A stretch of DNA of 46,614 bases from an uncultured Bacteroidales bacterium. Lineage in GTDB: Bacteria; Bacteroidota; Bacteroidia; Bacteroidales; Paludibacteraceae. The position numbers and the translations under genes are program-made. Location: the NCBI GenBank assembly GCA_902785605.1, contig CACZZL010000018.1, forward strand, positions 1 to 46,614. Reading direction: 5' to 3'. The notes beneath the pieces are model-generated. The model had not been told where the DNA came from. It was given only the letters and a program-made list of their open reading frames with translations, and ran no database searches. This document shows, piece after piece, positions 7,733 through 17,400 of this stretch (positions are counted from its first letter, which is position 1; every line of letters starts with the position of its first letter).

Positions 7733-8155
7733 TTAATATTCCCAGCGCCAAGCGTTGTTGGCGTGGAGGCAGTGGATGAGGTTGATGGCGGGCTCGAAGC
7801 CTTGGGCTGCTGAAAATATCAGCATTGAGTCCGCTTCGTTGTGCGAGACGACATGAATGTCGTCAGGCAGGTCGCCTTGCTTACGCAAGTAGTAGCACGC
7901 GCCCACAACAAACTGACCTTGCGGGTCGTCGAGTTTGTAAGCACGCTCTGCGTAATAGTTCACACTGTCTCGGTTGTGAAACAACGAGGCCCGCACATCA
8001 ACAGGGGTTGATGTAACAGCCTGTTCATCAGAAGATTGAGAATGGTTTCTTGCAGAATAATATCCGGCAAAAAAGGCTCCGACGAAGACCAAACATACCA
8101 CCATTCCGAAGCCGGAGAGCTGCTCAAAAAAAAGGGTCCTTTTTTTGTTGCACAA
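7733..8155 (-). CDS. Membrane-anchored Sel1-like protein, first gene of the restriction operon
   Basis: In the sequenced orientation the frame has no ATG; the best start is TTG 8155 (L-CNKKRTLFFEQ). One transmembrane helix follows (FGMVVCLVFVGAFFAGYY), then a soluble part with Sel1/TPR-like repeats: YYAERAYKLDDPQGQFVVGACYY and EADSMLIFSAAQGFEPAINL. Residues KRTLFFEQ are encoded by the left inverted-repeat arm. If 8120-8260 is inverted, the frame gains a promoter, AAGGAG and ATG, and reads MKNSNWSNKRTLFFEQ-LSGFG. The gene is therefore probably silent here and restored by inversion. It precedes hsdM by 22 bp. Sel1 repeats mediate protein contacts. Its function with the restriction system is unknown. 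Confidence 0.75.
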   Translation of the reverse strand: MCNKKRTLFFEQLSGFGMVVCLVFVGAFFAGYYSARNHSQSSDEQAVTSTPVDVRASLFHNRDSVNYYAERAYKLDDPQGQFVVGACYYLRKQGDLPDDIHVVSHNEADSMLIFSAAQGFEPAINLIHCLHANNAWRWEY

Positions 8156-8260
8156 TTCAAAAAAAAGTTGTACCTTTGCAGCCGCTAAGGTTTAACTGAA
8201 AAACAAGGAGTTATGAAAAATAGCAATTGGTCAAATAAAAGGACCCTTTTTTTTGAGCAG
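8120..8260. repeat. Invertible promoter/start-codon segment (inferred phase switch)
   Basis: Perfect 24-bp inverted repeats lie at 8120-8143 and 8237-8260, built as C-TGCTC-A8-GGGTCC-TTTT and its complement, separated by 93 bp. The spacer holds TTG-N20-TACCTTTG, an AAGGAG Shine-Dalgarno (8205-8210) and ATG 8213, all pointing right, away from the restriction operon. The arms are coding in both orientations (KRTLFFEQ), and the frame is kept across either arm. This is the layout of Bacteroidota invertible promoters, here moving the start codon as well. No recombinase gene is seen in the window, so it would have to act in trans. Confidence 0.88.
8148..8178 (+). promoter_or_regulatory. Promoter inside the invertible segment
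   Basis: TTG (8148-8150), 20 bp, TACCTTTG (8171-8178) on the plus strand: consensus form. As sequenced it fires towards the terminator and the 3' end of the GH9 gene. In the flipped state it would drive the Sel1-like gene and hsdMSR. Confidence 0.85.
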
Positions 8261-8314
8261 GCACAAAAAAAGTGCCCACGAGGAGCACTTTTGAGATTCA
8301 GCGGCGGCGATTAG
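8213..8314 (+). CDS. 33-aa ORF formed only in the present orientation
   Basis: ATG 8213 with AAGGAG two bases upstream opens a frame MKNSNWSNKRTLFFEQ that leaves the right repeat arm, reads through the terminator hairpin and stops at 8312-8314, inside the 3' end of the GH9 gene on the other strand. It is probably a by-product of the switch (the detached N-terminus of the membrane protein) rather than a functional protein. The region downstream of residue 16 is antisense to the operon terminator and the GH9 3' end. Confidence 0.45.
   Translation: MKNSNWSNKRTLFFEQAQKKCPRGALLRFSGGD
8264..8292 (-). terminator. Terminator of the glucan utilisation operon
   Basis: On the minus strand AAAAGTGC, a 9-nt loop, GCACTTTTTTT: a clean stem with a T-run 18 bp after the GH9 stop. 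The other strand also ends in CTTTT, so it may act in both directions and stop the transcript that leaves the invertible promoter. Confidence 0.85.
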
Positions 8315-10110
8315 CGGATGGCATCGAGGCCGGCGGTGAGGGCGAAGAGAGTGACGTTCCAGTTGATGGTCACCTCGTTGGAGGCGTAGGACGGTTGGTA
8401 GTCCAGGTAACTCTCATCGGCAGGCACGTTCTTGGGGTACTTGACGCCGTCTGTCTCTGCGTCCTGTCGTGCGGGGTTCGGTCCGCCGGCTAAGAAACCG
8501 GGCAGGGTGCCCTTGGCATGGCTGTAGGAGAGACGGTGGTGCGGATGGGAAGTGGGATGGGTGCCGAAGCCGGTGACATAGCAGAAGCCGGTCGCGTTCT
8601 GACCAAGGATGTAGTTAAGGCATCGCTCAGCGTTGATGCGGTATCGCTGATCACCCGTCAGACGATAGGCGTACAGACACTCCACACCGCGCCAGCAGCA
8701 GCCTTCCGAGTTACAGCCCCAGAAGAAATCCTCTTCGCGGTTGCCATAGGGTGAAAGGAAAACGGAGACGGTCGTTGCTTCGTCGAGATAGGGCTCGAGG
8801 TGATGGAGCAATGCGTCTTGAAACTCATCCGGGAAACCCTGGTAGAGATCCCGGTGCATCAAGATCTCGAGCATCGCCAATTCTCCTACATTGCCCCAAA
8901 CGGCCGGTAGGTATCCGGCGATCTGCGATTTGTAGCGGATGACGTCCAGCGCATACTCTTTGGCTTTGGTGAGCAGATGCAGTTCGGTTGCCGCCCAGAA
9001 GAACTCGTCGGTGACGTCGAAGTCATCGTAGGCACCGGTCGTGATCTCCGGTTTGAATTGTTTGTTCATTGCCGGCTGGTCGTAGTAGACCTCGGGATGC
9101 GCTTGTGCCCATGCGTAGGCACGGATAGCGGCATCGGTAGCCTGTGCGCAGAAGGCGCTGTCGTAGGGTGCATAGACACGTGCTGCGAGTGCCATGGTGG
9201 CTGCAAAATCGAGTGTCGCTGCGGTTGTTTTCATCACCACATAACGCGGTTTCTTGCACTGGTCCGGACGAATGAAACCTTCGAAATTCGGCTCAGTGAG
9301 TTTATGGTACACGCCGCCGTCCAAGTCCTGCATGGTCATCATCCAGCGGATGTTGTACATGGCTTCCGACAGCATATCGGGGCAAGGAGGGGTTACGGAT
9401 GAGGGGTTACCGGTTACGGGGATGTTGAGTTGGAGGGTGTCGAAGTAGTCCCGGTTGAACTCATATGCCATGAGCCAAACGCCCATCGTATAGCCGGAAT
9501 TGACGATGTACTTGTTGTAATCGCCGGCATCGTACCAACCTCCCGGTGAGGAGATGACGGTGCCTTCGGGACGCTCTGCTGTAGCCGCAGAGGCATGTAC
9601 GAGCACGTGGTCATCGGGATGACCGGCAGGACGTGCATAGCCTTCGGCATAGGGTTCTTCGGTCGCCATGGATGCGCGCTGATGGTAGTAGGCACGAAGG
9701 GCAGCACGGGTCAGTTCGCGATAGGGATGGTTTTTAATGATGAAATGAGCCGCTTCGCTAAATGATGGATTGCTAACGAAGAGCGTATAGTCGCCTTCCC
9801 GCTCCAATGCCGAGAAATCGATGATCTGGCATCGTTTGCCGGAAACGGGGTTGTTCATCGTCACAGCCGGCACACCGATCCAGACGGTATCGTCGATGGC
9901 ATTGGTGATGACCACAGTCGTGGCATAGGGGTCCACGGTTGAATCCGGTAGCACGATGGTCGCTGTCATCTCCTGCAAGGGCGCGAAGCCGACCTGGTTG
10001 AGGCGGATAGGGCCGTTGTCCGGGTTAAAGTGGTTACAGGCTGATAGCAGCGCTGCAGACGCTGCTATCAGGAGTGAAGGAGTGAAAGAGTGAAAGAGTG
10101 AAGGTTTCAT
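8311..10110 (-). CDS. GH9 endoglucanase, lipoprotein
   Basis: 599 aa. A lipoprotein signal ends at LLSAC (Cys25), so the enzyme should be membrane- or surface-anchored. An N-terminal Ig-like CelD_N domain begins IRLNQVGF. The GH9 catalytic domain has GGWYDAGDYNKY (residues 190-201) with the two aspartates that activate water, the histidine region HPTSHPHHR, and the C-terminal acid in YASNEVTINW (Glu579). Inverting GH9 enzymes cleave beta-1,4 links in cellulose and mixed-linkage glucan. It is the last gene of the operon, 4 bp after the symporter. Its signal peptide coding region contains four octamers (CTTCACTC/TTTCACTC), which build its SLFHSFTPSLL sequence. Confidence 0.95.
   Translation of the reverse strand: MKPSLFHSFTPSLLIAASAALLSACNHFNPDNGPIRLNQVGFAPLQEMTATIVLPDSTVDPYATTVVITNAIDDTVWIGVPAVTMNNPVSGKRCQIIDFSALEREGDYTLFVSNPSFSEAAHFIIKNHPYRELTRAALRAYYHQRASMATEEPYAEGYARPAGHPDDHVLVHASAATAERPEGTVISSPGGWYDAGDYNKYIVNSGYTMGVWLMAYEFNRDYFDTLQLNIPVTGNPSSVTPPCPDMLSEAMYNIRWMMTMQDLDGGVYHKLTEPNFEGFIRPDQCKKPRYVVMKTTAATLDFAATMALAARVYAPYDSAFCAQATDAAIRAYAWAQAHPEVYYDQPAMNKQFKPEITTGAYDDFDVTDEFFWAATELHLLTKAKEYALDVIRYKSQIAGYLPAVWGNVGELAMLEILMHRDLYQGFPDEFQDALLHHLEPYLDEATTVSVFLSPYGNREEDFFWGCNSEGCCWRGVECLYAYRLTGDQRYRINAERCLNYILGQNATGFCYVTGFGTHPTSHPHHRLSYSHAKGTLPGFLAGGPNPARQDAETDGVKYPKNVPADESYLDYQPSYASNEVTINWNVTLFALTAGLDAIR
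10072..10103. repeat. Octamer tandem repeat in the GH9 signal peptide
   Basis: GAGTGAAG-GAGTGAAA-GAGTGAAA-GAGTGAAG on the plus strand, starting two codons after the GH9 ATG. Gain or loss of one unit would shift the frame. Confidence 0.85.
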
Positions 10111-10114
10111 ATTC

Positions 10115-11488
10115 TCACTTTTTTAACGGGAATTTATATGCCAATAAAGCCATGATAGACGCGATGGTCGCGGGGAAGAGGCTGAAGAGGGCCCATACCA
10201 TGGTACGGACGGATTGTTCGTCTGTGATGACGACGATGGTCTCACCGGTGGTCATATCGGTGTGCGACACGAGACCGGCATAGCCCAACAGCAACGCGAT
10301 CAGACTGCCGGAGATAGCACCACCGAGTTTCTGCGCCATAGTACCGGACGAGAAGATGAGTCCCGTCGAGGAGGTGCCGTTCTTCTCTGTAGCGTAGTCG
10401 GCTACGTCGGCATACATGGACCACAGCAGCGGTGAATAGAGTCCTGCTCCGATGGAGGTGAGGATTGAAACGGCAACCATCACCCAGATGTAGTTCGGAT
10501 CCATCGGGACAAAGAAGTACACAACCGAGAAGACACAGCAGATGATAGAAGCCCATACGAACGCCATGCGTTTGGAGCCCACTTTGCGTGTGAACCACGG
10601 GCTGACGGCACCGAAGATCATACAGGTCACCTCGCTGAAGGCCATGAAGACGGTGTAGTTGATGATGAAGGAGAAGACGAAATTATCCGAGATCTGCCAT
10701 TCTCCGATGATCACATCACCGCCCAGGCAGTAGGTGATCATGTATCCTGCTGCCGCATAGCGGAAACCGTTGAAGAAATTGGTGCAGATCGCTACGAGCG
10801 TCATGTATATCCACGGTTTGTTACGGAACAGGTCGGCGTACTGCTTGAAGCTGAATTTCTCCGCGCGTACAGGTTTATGCCGCTCTTTGGTGAGCAGACC
10901 GCACGCCATGGTCATGAGCATAGCGAGCAAGCCGAATCCTGCACCGATCACAGCGTACTGGTGTTGCTCCGTACCGCCGATCATCTTCTGGATATACGGG
11001 AAGGAGATGAGGGTGATGAATCCCATGGCGTACGCACCGACCATACGGAAAGCGGAGAACCGGTTTTTCTCGTTGTCATCGGTGGTCATCACATCCAGCA
11101 ACGATCCGTAGGGCACATTGACCATGGTGTAACAGGCCATCATGAGCAGGTAGAACGTGTACGCCCAAACCTTTTTGCCCGTATAGCCTAATTCCGGTGT
11201 AAAGAACAGCAAGGCGAAGATGATGCCGAAGGGGATAGCGCCGAAGATGAGCCAAGGGCGATAGGTACCCCATCGGGACTGCGTACGGTCCGCAATCGAA
11301 CCCATGAGCGGGTCGGTCACTACATCGAACATACGTGCTACCAGCATCAGCGCTGCTGCATCGGCGAACGTGAGTCCGAAAACATGCGTGAAATAGAGCG
11401 GGAAGGCGATGGACATAATCTTCCAGGTGATGCCGCCGGAAGCGGCATCACCCAGAGCATATCCGATTTTTTCTCGTAAGGAAACCAT
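10115..11488 (-). CDS. GPH-family sugar:cation symporter
   Basis: 457 aa with about twelve hydrophobic segments. The N-terminus (REKIGYALGDAASGGITWK) and the loop after helix 2 (DVVTDPLMGSIADRTQSRWG, then TYRPWLIFGAIPFG) are the hallmarks of the glycoside-pentoside-hexuronide family (MelB, XynP type), inner-membrane carriers that bring in glycosides with Na+ or H+. In this operon the cargo is probably cellobiose or short cello-oligosaccharides, feeding the cytosolic GH94 phosphorylase. Its ATG shares one base with the stop of the preceding lipoprotein gene (TAATG), so translation is coupled. The exact substrate cannot be read from the sequence. Confidence 0.92.
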   Translation of the reverse strand: MVSLREKIGYALGDAASGGITWKIMSIAFPLYFTHVFGLTFADAAALMLVARMFDVVTDPLMGSIADRTQSRWGTYRPWLIFGAIPFGIIFALLFFTPELGYTGKKVWAYTFYLLMMACYTMVNVPYGSLLDVMTTDDNEKNRFSAFRMVGAYAMGFITLISFPYIQKMIGGTEQHQYAVIGAGFGLLAMLMTMACGLLTKERHKPVRAEKFSFKQYADLFRNKPWIYMTLVAICTNFFNGFRYAAAGYMITYCLGGDVIIGEWQISDNFVFSFIINYTVFMAFSEVTCMIFGAVSPWFTRKVGSKRMAFVWASIICCVFSVVYFFVPMDPNYIWVMVAVSILTSIGAGLYSPLLWSMYADVADYATEKNGTSSTGLIFSSGTMAQKLGGAISGSLIALLLGYAGLVSHTDMTTGETIVVITDEQSVRTMVWALFSLFPATIASIMALLAYKFPLKK

Positions 11489-12723
11489 TACTTATAGGTG
11501 ATTTTGTTAATTGTTTCTCCGAAACCTACAATCGACCAGCTGCCGACCGTCTCAACGATACCTTTGCAACGATCATCATAGGTGAACGTGAACGGATTCG
11601 GTGTCTCGCCCGTGACATCAAACTGAGCCACGAGATCGTCACCCCACTGCGGAGTGGTGATACGCAGGTTGTGGTACTCAGCCTCGGGAATCTCGAAGTA
11701 AACGAGGATGGTCGAACCAACGGGTACATCCGCCATCTGTGCAGCGGTGATGTTGACGAGGTCCGCATTCCAATCGAGAGCTACCGGACCGGTCCAGAGC
11801 GTGGTCTCGGCACTGACAACGGTCTTAGCCTGTGTTACAGCACCTTCCTCGGTGATGAAGAGTACATCCGAACCGTCGGCATTCTTCATGGAGATCGTGT
11901 GCTCGCCCACTTCTACATCCGGAGCCGTCAGGGTAACGGAAGCGGAAGTAGCTACGAGTTCGGTGATCACGATCTCATCCACGGTGACGGAAGCGACATC
12001 GCTCAGTTTGGCACCGGTGATAACCCATTCCTCACCCGGTACGAGGGTCTCGTAACCGGCCAGCGCAACAGCGGTGTTGTGCACCTGAATCTTATCTGCA
12101 CCATAGCGTTTACCCGATGCATCTTTGATACGTACGTAGTAGGTGCCGTCTTCCATCTCCGGCAGAACGAACTCTACGCGGGTGTCCGTAACAGACGAGG
12201 GAGTGATGGCTTGCAGCACTTTCTCGCCAAACAGATCGCCGGTGAGGTCTACCTCTGCCACTTGGCCGAGGTTCACACCGTCCAGTGCGTTCACTTCACC
12301 CGGTACCATGTGTCTTCCGGCAGCGGGAGCGCCCGAATAGGGGTCAGTGGCGTTCGGTTGAACGGTGACCGAACCGGAACGTGTGGTACGTTTGCCGGCA
12401 GTGGTGACAGCTTCAATCAGCAGTTCATACGAACCGGCGGGGAAGCACATCTCAATGCGGTTTCCGGTATGAACGAGTTGGTTGTCCAGATACCAGTTCA
12501 CGGTGGTATAGGCAGACGGCGTGACGGTGACGGAGTCCAAGAGCGGCGTCTCCGGGCTCGCCAGGTTATAGGTGAACGAACCGGTACCGGACTCGTTGTA
12601 CGGCTTCAAGATCAGCGGCGCATCGTCCTCCGTCTGGGTATCAAACGGTTCCTGCTTCTCGCAACCGGTAAGAACGAAAGTAGCAGTTAATGCGGCCAGA
12701 AGCCAAAATTTATTTGTTTTCAT
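11488..12723 (-). CDS. Surface glycan-binding lipoprotein (SusE/F position)
   Basis: 411 aa. ATG 12723 (MKTNKFWLLAALTATFVLTGC) is preferred to a TTG at 12732; the lipobox is VLTGC. After the cysteine, an Ig/PKD-like domain spans about 50-125 (VTVTPSAYTTVNWYLDNQL). Next come two beta-rich IPT/TIG-like units of about 80 residues (GVNLGQVAEVDLTGDLFGEK and GAKLSDVASVTVDEIVI), and then a C-terminal domain with conserved aromatics (WTGPVALDW, PQWGDD). This multi-domain layout directly after susD is typical of surface glycan-binding proteins that hold the polysaccharide for the SusCD complex. No catalytic site is seen. Ligand inferred from neighbours: beta-glucan. Confidence 0.82.
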   Translation of the reverse strand: MKTNKFWLLAALTATFVLTGCEKQEPFDTQTEDDAPLILKPYNESGTGSFTYNLASPETPLLDSVTVTPSAYTTVNWYLDNQLVHTGNRIEMCFPAGSYELLIEAVTTAGKRTTRSGSVTVQPNATDPYSGAPAAGRHMVPGEVNALDGVNLGQVAEVDLTGDLFGEKVLQAITPSSVTDTRVEFVLPEMEDGTYYVRIKDASGKRYGADKIQVHNTAVALAGYETLVPGEEWVITGAKLSDVASVTVDEIVITELVATSASVTLTAPDVEVGEHTISMKNADGSDVLFITEEGAVTQAKTVVSAETTLWTGPVALDWNADLVNITAAQMADVPVGSTILVYFEIPEAEYHNLRITTPQWGDDLVAQFDVTGETPNPFTFTYDDRCKGIVETVGSWSIVGFGETINKITYK

Positions 12724-12726
12724 ATC

Positions 12727-12747
12727 TTTCAACTTTAAACTTTAAAC
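12727..12747. repeat. Heptamer repeat between susD and the binding protein
   Basis: TTTCAAC-TTTAAAC-TTTAAAC fills most of the 32-bp gap between the two genes, just before the ATG at 12723. Confidence 0.7.
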
Positions 12748-12755
12748 ATTCCATG

Positions 12756-14441
12756 TTACTTTACATCCCACCAGAGGCGTGCGTTCCAGCTATATCCGCC
12801 CGGTACGCGGTCTTTGGCAGCCTGATAAGCCTCTTGGCTATAGGTCTCTTCCTTGATCGGGTAGCAGAGACGAACCGGGATCGTTGCGCCGTCAATGAGC
12901 GGGTTCTTGCTGCCGGTCGGCGGCACGAGAACCGGATAGTCTGCACGACGGATGTTCGCCCATGCCTCAGCCGGGTTATGGAAATGCAGGATCCAAGCCT
13001 GGGTGTTGATCTGGCTCTTCTGTTGCTCTGCTGCGGCACCGAACGCAACCGTCGGCTCTGCGAGGTAAGCAGCATACTCAGCGTCGGTGATGACGGAGCA
13101 GCCGTAGTAGTCGCTCAGGAAATCCATAGCGGCACGGATACCGGCTTCGTAATAAGCCTTGGGATCATCACCGGTGCTCCATTTGACAGCACCTTCTGCA
13201 CGGAGGAAGCAAACCTCGGCATAGGTCATGATGACACCCGGGTTGTCGGACTTGAGGAAGTTGTTTGCCAATTTCGGCATCAGCCAACGCGGGTTGGAAC
13301 CCGGCGCATAATCCGGATGGGCGGCCTGTACCTCCGCCACTTTGTCTGCCAATGCACTACCCGGCAGGTCCGGATAAGTGGGCCAGTTGTCCCAGGAGAA
13401 CTCTCCCGGAGCAATCTCGTAGATGACATTGGTCGTCGGGTTGGCTTTCTGGGTAGCGATGACTGCGTCCGTCATGTCGATACGACCCTCACCGGTAGAA
13501 ATGGAGAGGAAATCGTCGATGTAGAAACGACAGATACGCGTAGCACGCGGGTCGTTGTTGTTGTAGAGTTGTCTCCAGAAGGTCTGGCATACATACGACG
13601 GGTTGTTGGCCGGGTCGTTGCCGTAGAAGTACTTGGCCATGGCATTGCCACGGAAATCTTTGTACGACTCCTGACCGAAGCTGTAACTTACGTTCATGTG
13701 TTTTACACATGCATCGTCGGCTGCGCTGCCCATGACACCGTCTGCCAAAGCGGCTTTGAACTCCTGTTCTGCCAAGTCGGGCAACACGTCCGAAATACGC
13801 ATTGCGTAGCGCAGACGGAGCGAGTTGGCAAAGGTTTTCCAAGCGTCGATGTTACCATTGAACATCGGGTCACTGGTGATGGCGGTGGCGTTGATATCAA
13901 ACAACTGAGCCGCCTCTTTGAGTTCGGTGAAGAAGAAACGGTAGAGTTCCTCCTGGGTGTCGTATTTGGGTTGTGCATTACCGGTGATATAACCCAGACC
14001 GGCTTCGCTGAACGGCACGTCACCGTAGTAGTCAGCGAGCAACGAACCTACATAAACGCGGAAGATGCGCAATGCGGCATACACGTTCACTTGGGTCGAG
14101 TCGTTCTTGGTCTGCTCGATACCGTCCGTGAGGTTACGGATAGCAGCCGGATAGAGGTTGTTCCAGGGGCGTGCCATCTCGTTATCATCCATACGGTGCT
14201 GACCGCCGTAGTTGGTGGTGTTCCAGCAACCCATCAGGTGTTGGGTGAATGCGTAGGTGTACAGACGGTGTACATCGACATAGTTCATGTCACCAAACAT
14301 CTGCAACTCAGCATATGTCAATTGCGAGGCAGGATTGATGTGATCTGCCTTCGTCGGGTCGGTGTTCAACTCCTCGTAAACCTTGTCAGAACAAGAAACG
14401 AAGGCAAGTGCCAGTGCGGCTACAAATAATATCTTTTTCAT
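12756..14441 (-). CDS. susD: SusD/RagB family starch-binding-like outer-membrane lipoprotein
   Basis: 561 aa from ATG 14441 (MKKILFVAALALAFVSC; lipobox AFVSC, Cys17). The typical helical TPR scaffold includes ALRIFRVYVGSLLADYYGDV followed by PFSEAG and PKYDTQEELYRFF, the pattern of the SusD-like_2 group. The C-terminal part has EVCFLRAEGAVKW and the final WNARLWWD. SusD proteins form the lid on the SusC transporter and deliver oligosaccharides to it. It starts 24 bp after the susC stop, as in most such pairs. Substrate preference is inferred from the flanking cellulases and cellobiose phosphorylase, not from the protein itself. The symbol denotes family membership only. Confidence 0.95.
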   Translation of the reverse strand: MKKILFVAALALAFVSCSDKVYEELNTDPTKADHINPASQLTYAELQMFGDMNYVDVHRLYTYAFTQHLMGCWNTTNYGGQHRMDDNEMARPWNNLYPAAIRNLTDGIEQTKNDSTQVNVYAALRIFRVYVGSLLADYYGDVPFSEAGLGYITGNAQPKYDTQEELYRFFFTELKEAAQLFDINATAITSDPMFNGNIDAWKTFANSLRLRYAMRISDVLPDLAEQEFKAALADGVMGSAADDACVKHMNVSYSFGQESYKDFRGNAMAKYFYGNDPANNPSYVCQTFWRQLYNNNDPRATRICRFYIDDFLSISTGEGRIDMTDAVIATQKANPTTNVIYEIAPGEFSWDNWPTYPDLPGSALADKVAEVQAAHPDYAPGSNPRWLMPKLANNFLKSDNPGVIMTYAEVCFLRAEGAVKWSTGDDPKAYYEAGIRAAMDFLSDYYGCSVITDAEYAAYLAEPTVAFGAAAEQQKSQINTQAWILHFHNPAEAWANIRRADYPVLVPPTGSKNPLIDGATIPVRLCYPIKEETYSQEAYQAAKDRVPGGYSWNARLWWDVK

Positions 14442-14465
14442 AATATGTCCTTTCAATTTACGAGG

Positions 14466-17400
14466 TTAGAACTTGATGTTGAAATTCATACCGTAGCTAC
14501 GACGGCTCGGGAGCGAACCGTACTCCAAACCGAGGCCGGAGGTGTTGTACTGTGCATCCGGGTCGATATCCTTGATGTTCTTCCAAACGATGAACGGGTT
14601 ACGAGCTACGAAGCTGATGCCTACATGTTTGACGATGCCTTTCTTGTCGAGCCACTCTTTCGGGAAATCGAGGCTGAGGGTCAACTCACGGCACTTGATG
14701 TAGGAGTTGTCGTAGATGAACAGTTCCGGCGATTTACGCGAAACCTCGTACCAGTAGTCCTCGGGGTTGATGCAGATGGTGTTCTCGCTGTAGGTTCCGT
14801 CACCGTTGTCGATCACACCGTCCACTACGTAACCGTTTGCGTTTCCGCTGGCACGCCAAGCGTTGATGTCCGTTACACCGGCAGCACGACGTGCTTCCTC
14901 CGAAGCGTACCACTCGGCACGGCCGGCGAGAGTCTCTTTCGCTTTACCGGTCTCATACGCAGAACGCTCGGACATCGAGAAGATATCAGCACCTACCTTG
15001 ACGTCGAACAAGGCGGTGAGGGTGAGCATGCGCCAACGCAGGGTAGTGCTCAGACCGCCGGTCCAATCCCACTGTGCGTTACCCAGCACTTTGTTCTCCG
15101 TGGTGAAGGTCGGCAGACCGGTTGTAGCGTCCACGATCACGCGACCGTCGGCATTACGTGCCAAAGCCGGACCGCAGATCGAACCGTACTCCTCGCCTTC
15201 ACGAGCGGATACATAGACGTTACACCAGGTTGCTTTGGCCAACTCCAACTCGGTTGTTCCCTCGGTGAGCGAGAGCACTTTGTTGTTGTTCTTGGACCAG
15301 TTGATGTTCAAATCCCAGGTGAAGTCCTTGGTCTGCACGAGACGCGAGCCGAAGGTGATTTCGAAACCTTGGTTGAGGATAGCACCGGCGTTGATCATAC
15401 GGTAGTCATAACCGCTGGTCGGCGAAGTAGCCATACCGATGATCTGGTCACGCGAGGTCTGGTGGTAGAAGGTGAAGTCCAAGCTGATGCGCTGGTTGCA
15501 CCATTTGGTCTCGAAACCGGCTTCCCACGAACGGGTACGGGTCGGTTTGAGGTCTGCGTTCGGTACAGTGTTACCATAGACATAGCCAATGGTGTAACCC
15601 GAGTAGCCGAACTGCGACTTACCGTAACGGAGTGCGAGTTGGTACGGGTCGGTATCACTACCTACCTCAGCCCAGCTCAAACGTAACTTACCGTACGGCA
15701 GCACTTTGCGGTTGGATTTGATCAACTCGGAGAATACCCACGAACCGCTGACAGAAGGATAGACGTAGAGGTTCTTGCCGCTGGCCAGGGTAGAGGATTT
15801 GTCGCCACGAACGGTAGCGTCCAAGTAGAGCATGTGACGCCAGCCGAGGTTCACCGAACCGAAGACGGAAACGATACGTTTGTTATACGTCGCCTCTTCG
15901 ACCGATTGATCCTCAAAGCTCGACATCGCGATCACCTCGCGGATACCCATATCGGTTCCGGTGTTGACGGTGGTGCGGTTGTTGACGTTGTAAACGTTGG
16001 CGCCGGCCGTTGCCGTGAGGTCGAAGTCACCCCATGTGTCGGAATAGATACCGAGCAACTCGGCATTGATCATACGGTTGTTGAAATAGCTGTTCTGCAG
16101 ACGACCGGACTCAAAACCCGGGGTCGTCGGATACTTGAAATCCGAGAACTCGAAGCGGTTCAGTTCGGCACCTACGGTGGCTTGGATCTTCAATTGCGGA
16201 ATGATGTTATACACGATCTTTCCGTTCATACGGAGCAGGTCCTTGTAGGACTGGTTCTTGTTCTTGTTGATGTCCCAGTACGGGTTGACGTTGTACGGGT
16301 CCATACCGTTCCAGTTCTGGTACTCGCCTTCTGCGGTCTCGTAGTTCTTGAGCCAAGCCTGGTCATAGGTGGTAGCGAGCGTCATAAGGTTCTTACCTAC
16401 GTTCGATTTGTCGTCACCGAGGGCCGGACGGTTCTTTACGTCCTCGTGGGTGAAGTTGACACTGAAGTCGAGGTCTACCGGACCGAGGGAGGTGTTGGCA
16501 CGCAGGTTGAGCGTGTTACGGCTCATCTTGGAGTTCGGCAGAATGTCCTTGTTACGCATGTCCGAATAGGTGAAACGGATACCGGTCTTACCGGTGTTCA
16601 TCGAGATGACCGCCGTGTTGTTGGCCGTCAAACCGAGTTCGAAGAAGTTGGCCGTGTTGTTCGGGATGATCTGGAACGGGTGCTCCTGACCGTCGAAGTA
16701 ACGGAGCATCAGACCTGCGTCTGCTTTCGGACCCCAGGACTTGTTGGTGTTGCTGACGGCGTCGATGTTGTACTGTCCGTCCGAACCCATACCGTAGACT
16801 TGCTGTACGTTGTCCCATTTGCTCAACTGGCTGTCGAACGTGATGGTTCCGTTGTACTCAACACCCCATTTGGCTTCGCCTGTGTTGGCTTTCTTGGTGG
16901 TGATGAGGATCACACCGTGGCTGGCACGGCTACCATAGAGGGCTGCGGCTGCCGGGCCTTTGAGCACCGACATCGACTCGATGTCATCGGGGTTGATGGA
17001 CGAGATTCCGTCACCGAGGTCATAACCGCCTTCGGTACCTGCGGAACCGAAATTGGTGTTGTCCAAAGGTACACCGTCAATGACGTAGAGGGGTTGGTTG
17101 TTACCGGTCATCTCGGTCGTACCACGTAGCATGACGCGGGTCGAACCCGATGCACCACCGGCTGTTCCTTGTACTACCAAACCGGATACACGACCGGCGA
17201 GCGAGTTAACGACATTGGTCTCTTTGGCTTTGACCAGTTCGTCACCTTTGACTTCGCCTACCTCGTAACCCAAGGCCTTGCGGTCACGTTTGATACCCAT
17301 GGCCGTTACGACAACCTCAGACAACACCTCGGTGTTCTCTGACATGGTTACGTTGATCGTGTTGCCGGTCACTTGGATGGTCTGGGTGGTGTAACCCATG

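Noticed and set aside
12690-14429. Long open frame on the plus strand opposite susD, and similar ones opposite susC, GH94, hsdR and the ADH-ALDH gene
   Set aside because: They mirror the codon pattern of strongly supported minus- or plus-strand genes, have no start signals or promoters, and encode Val/Arg/Gly-rich low-complexity translations without family features.
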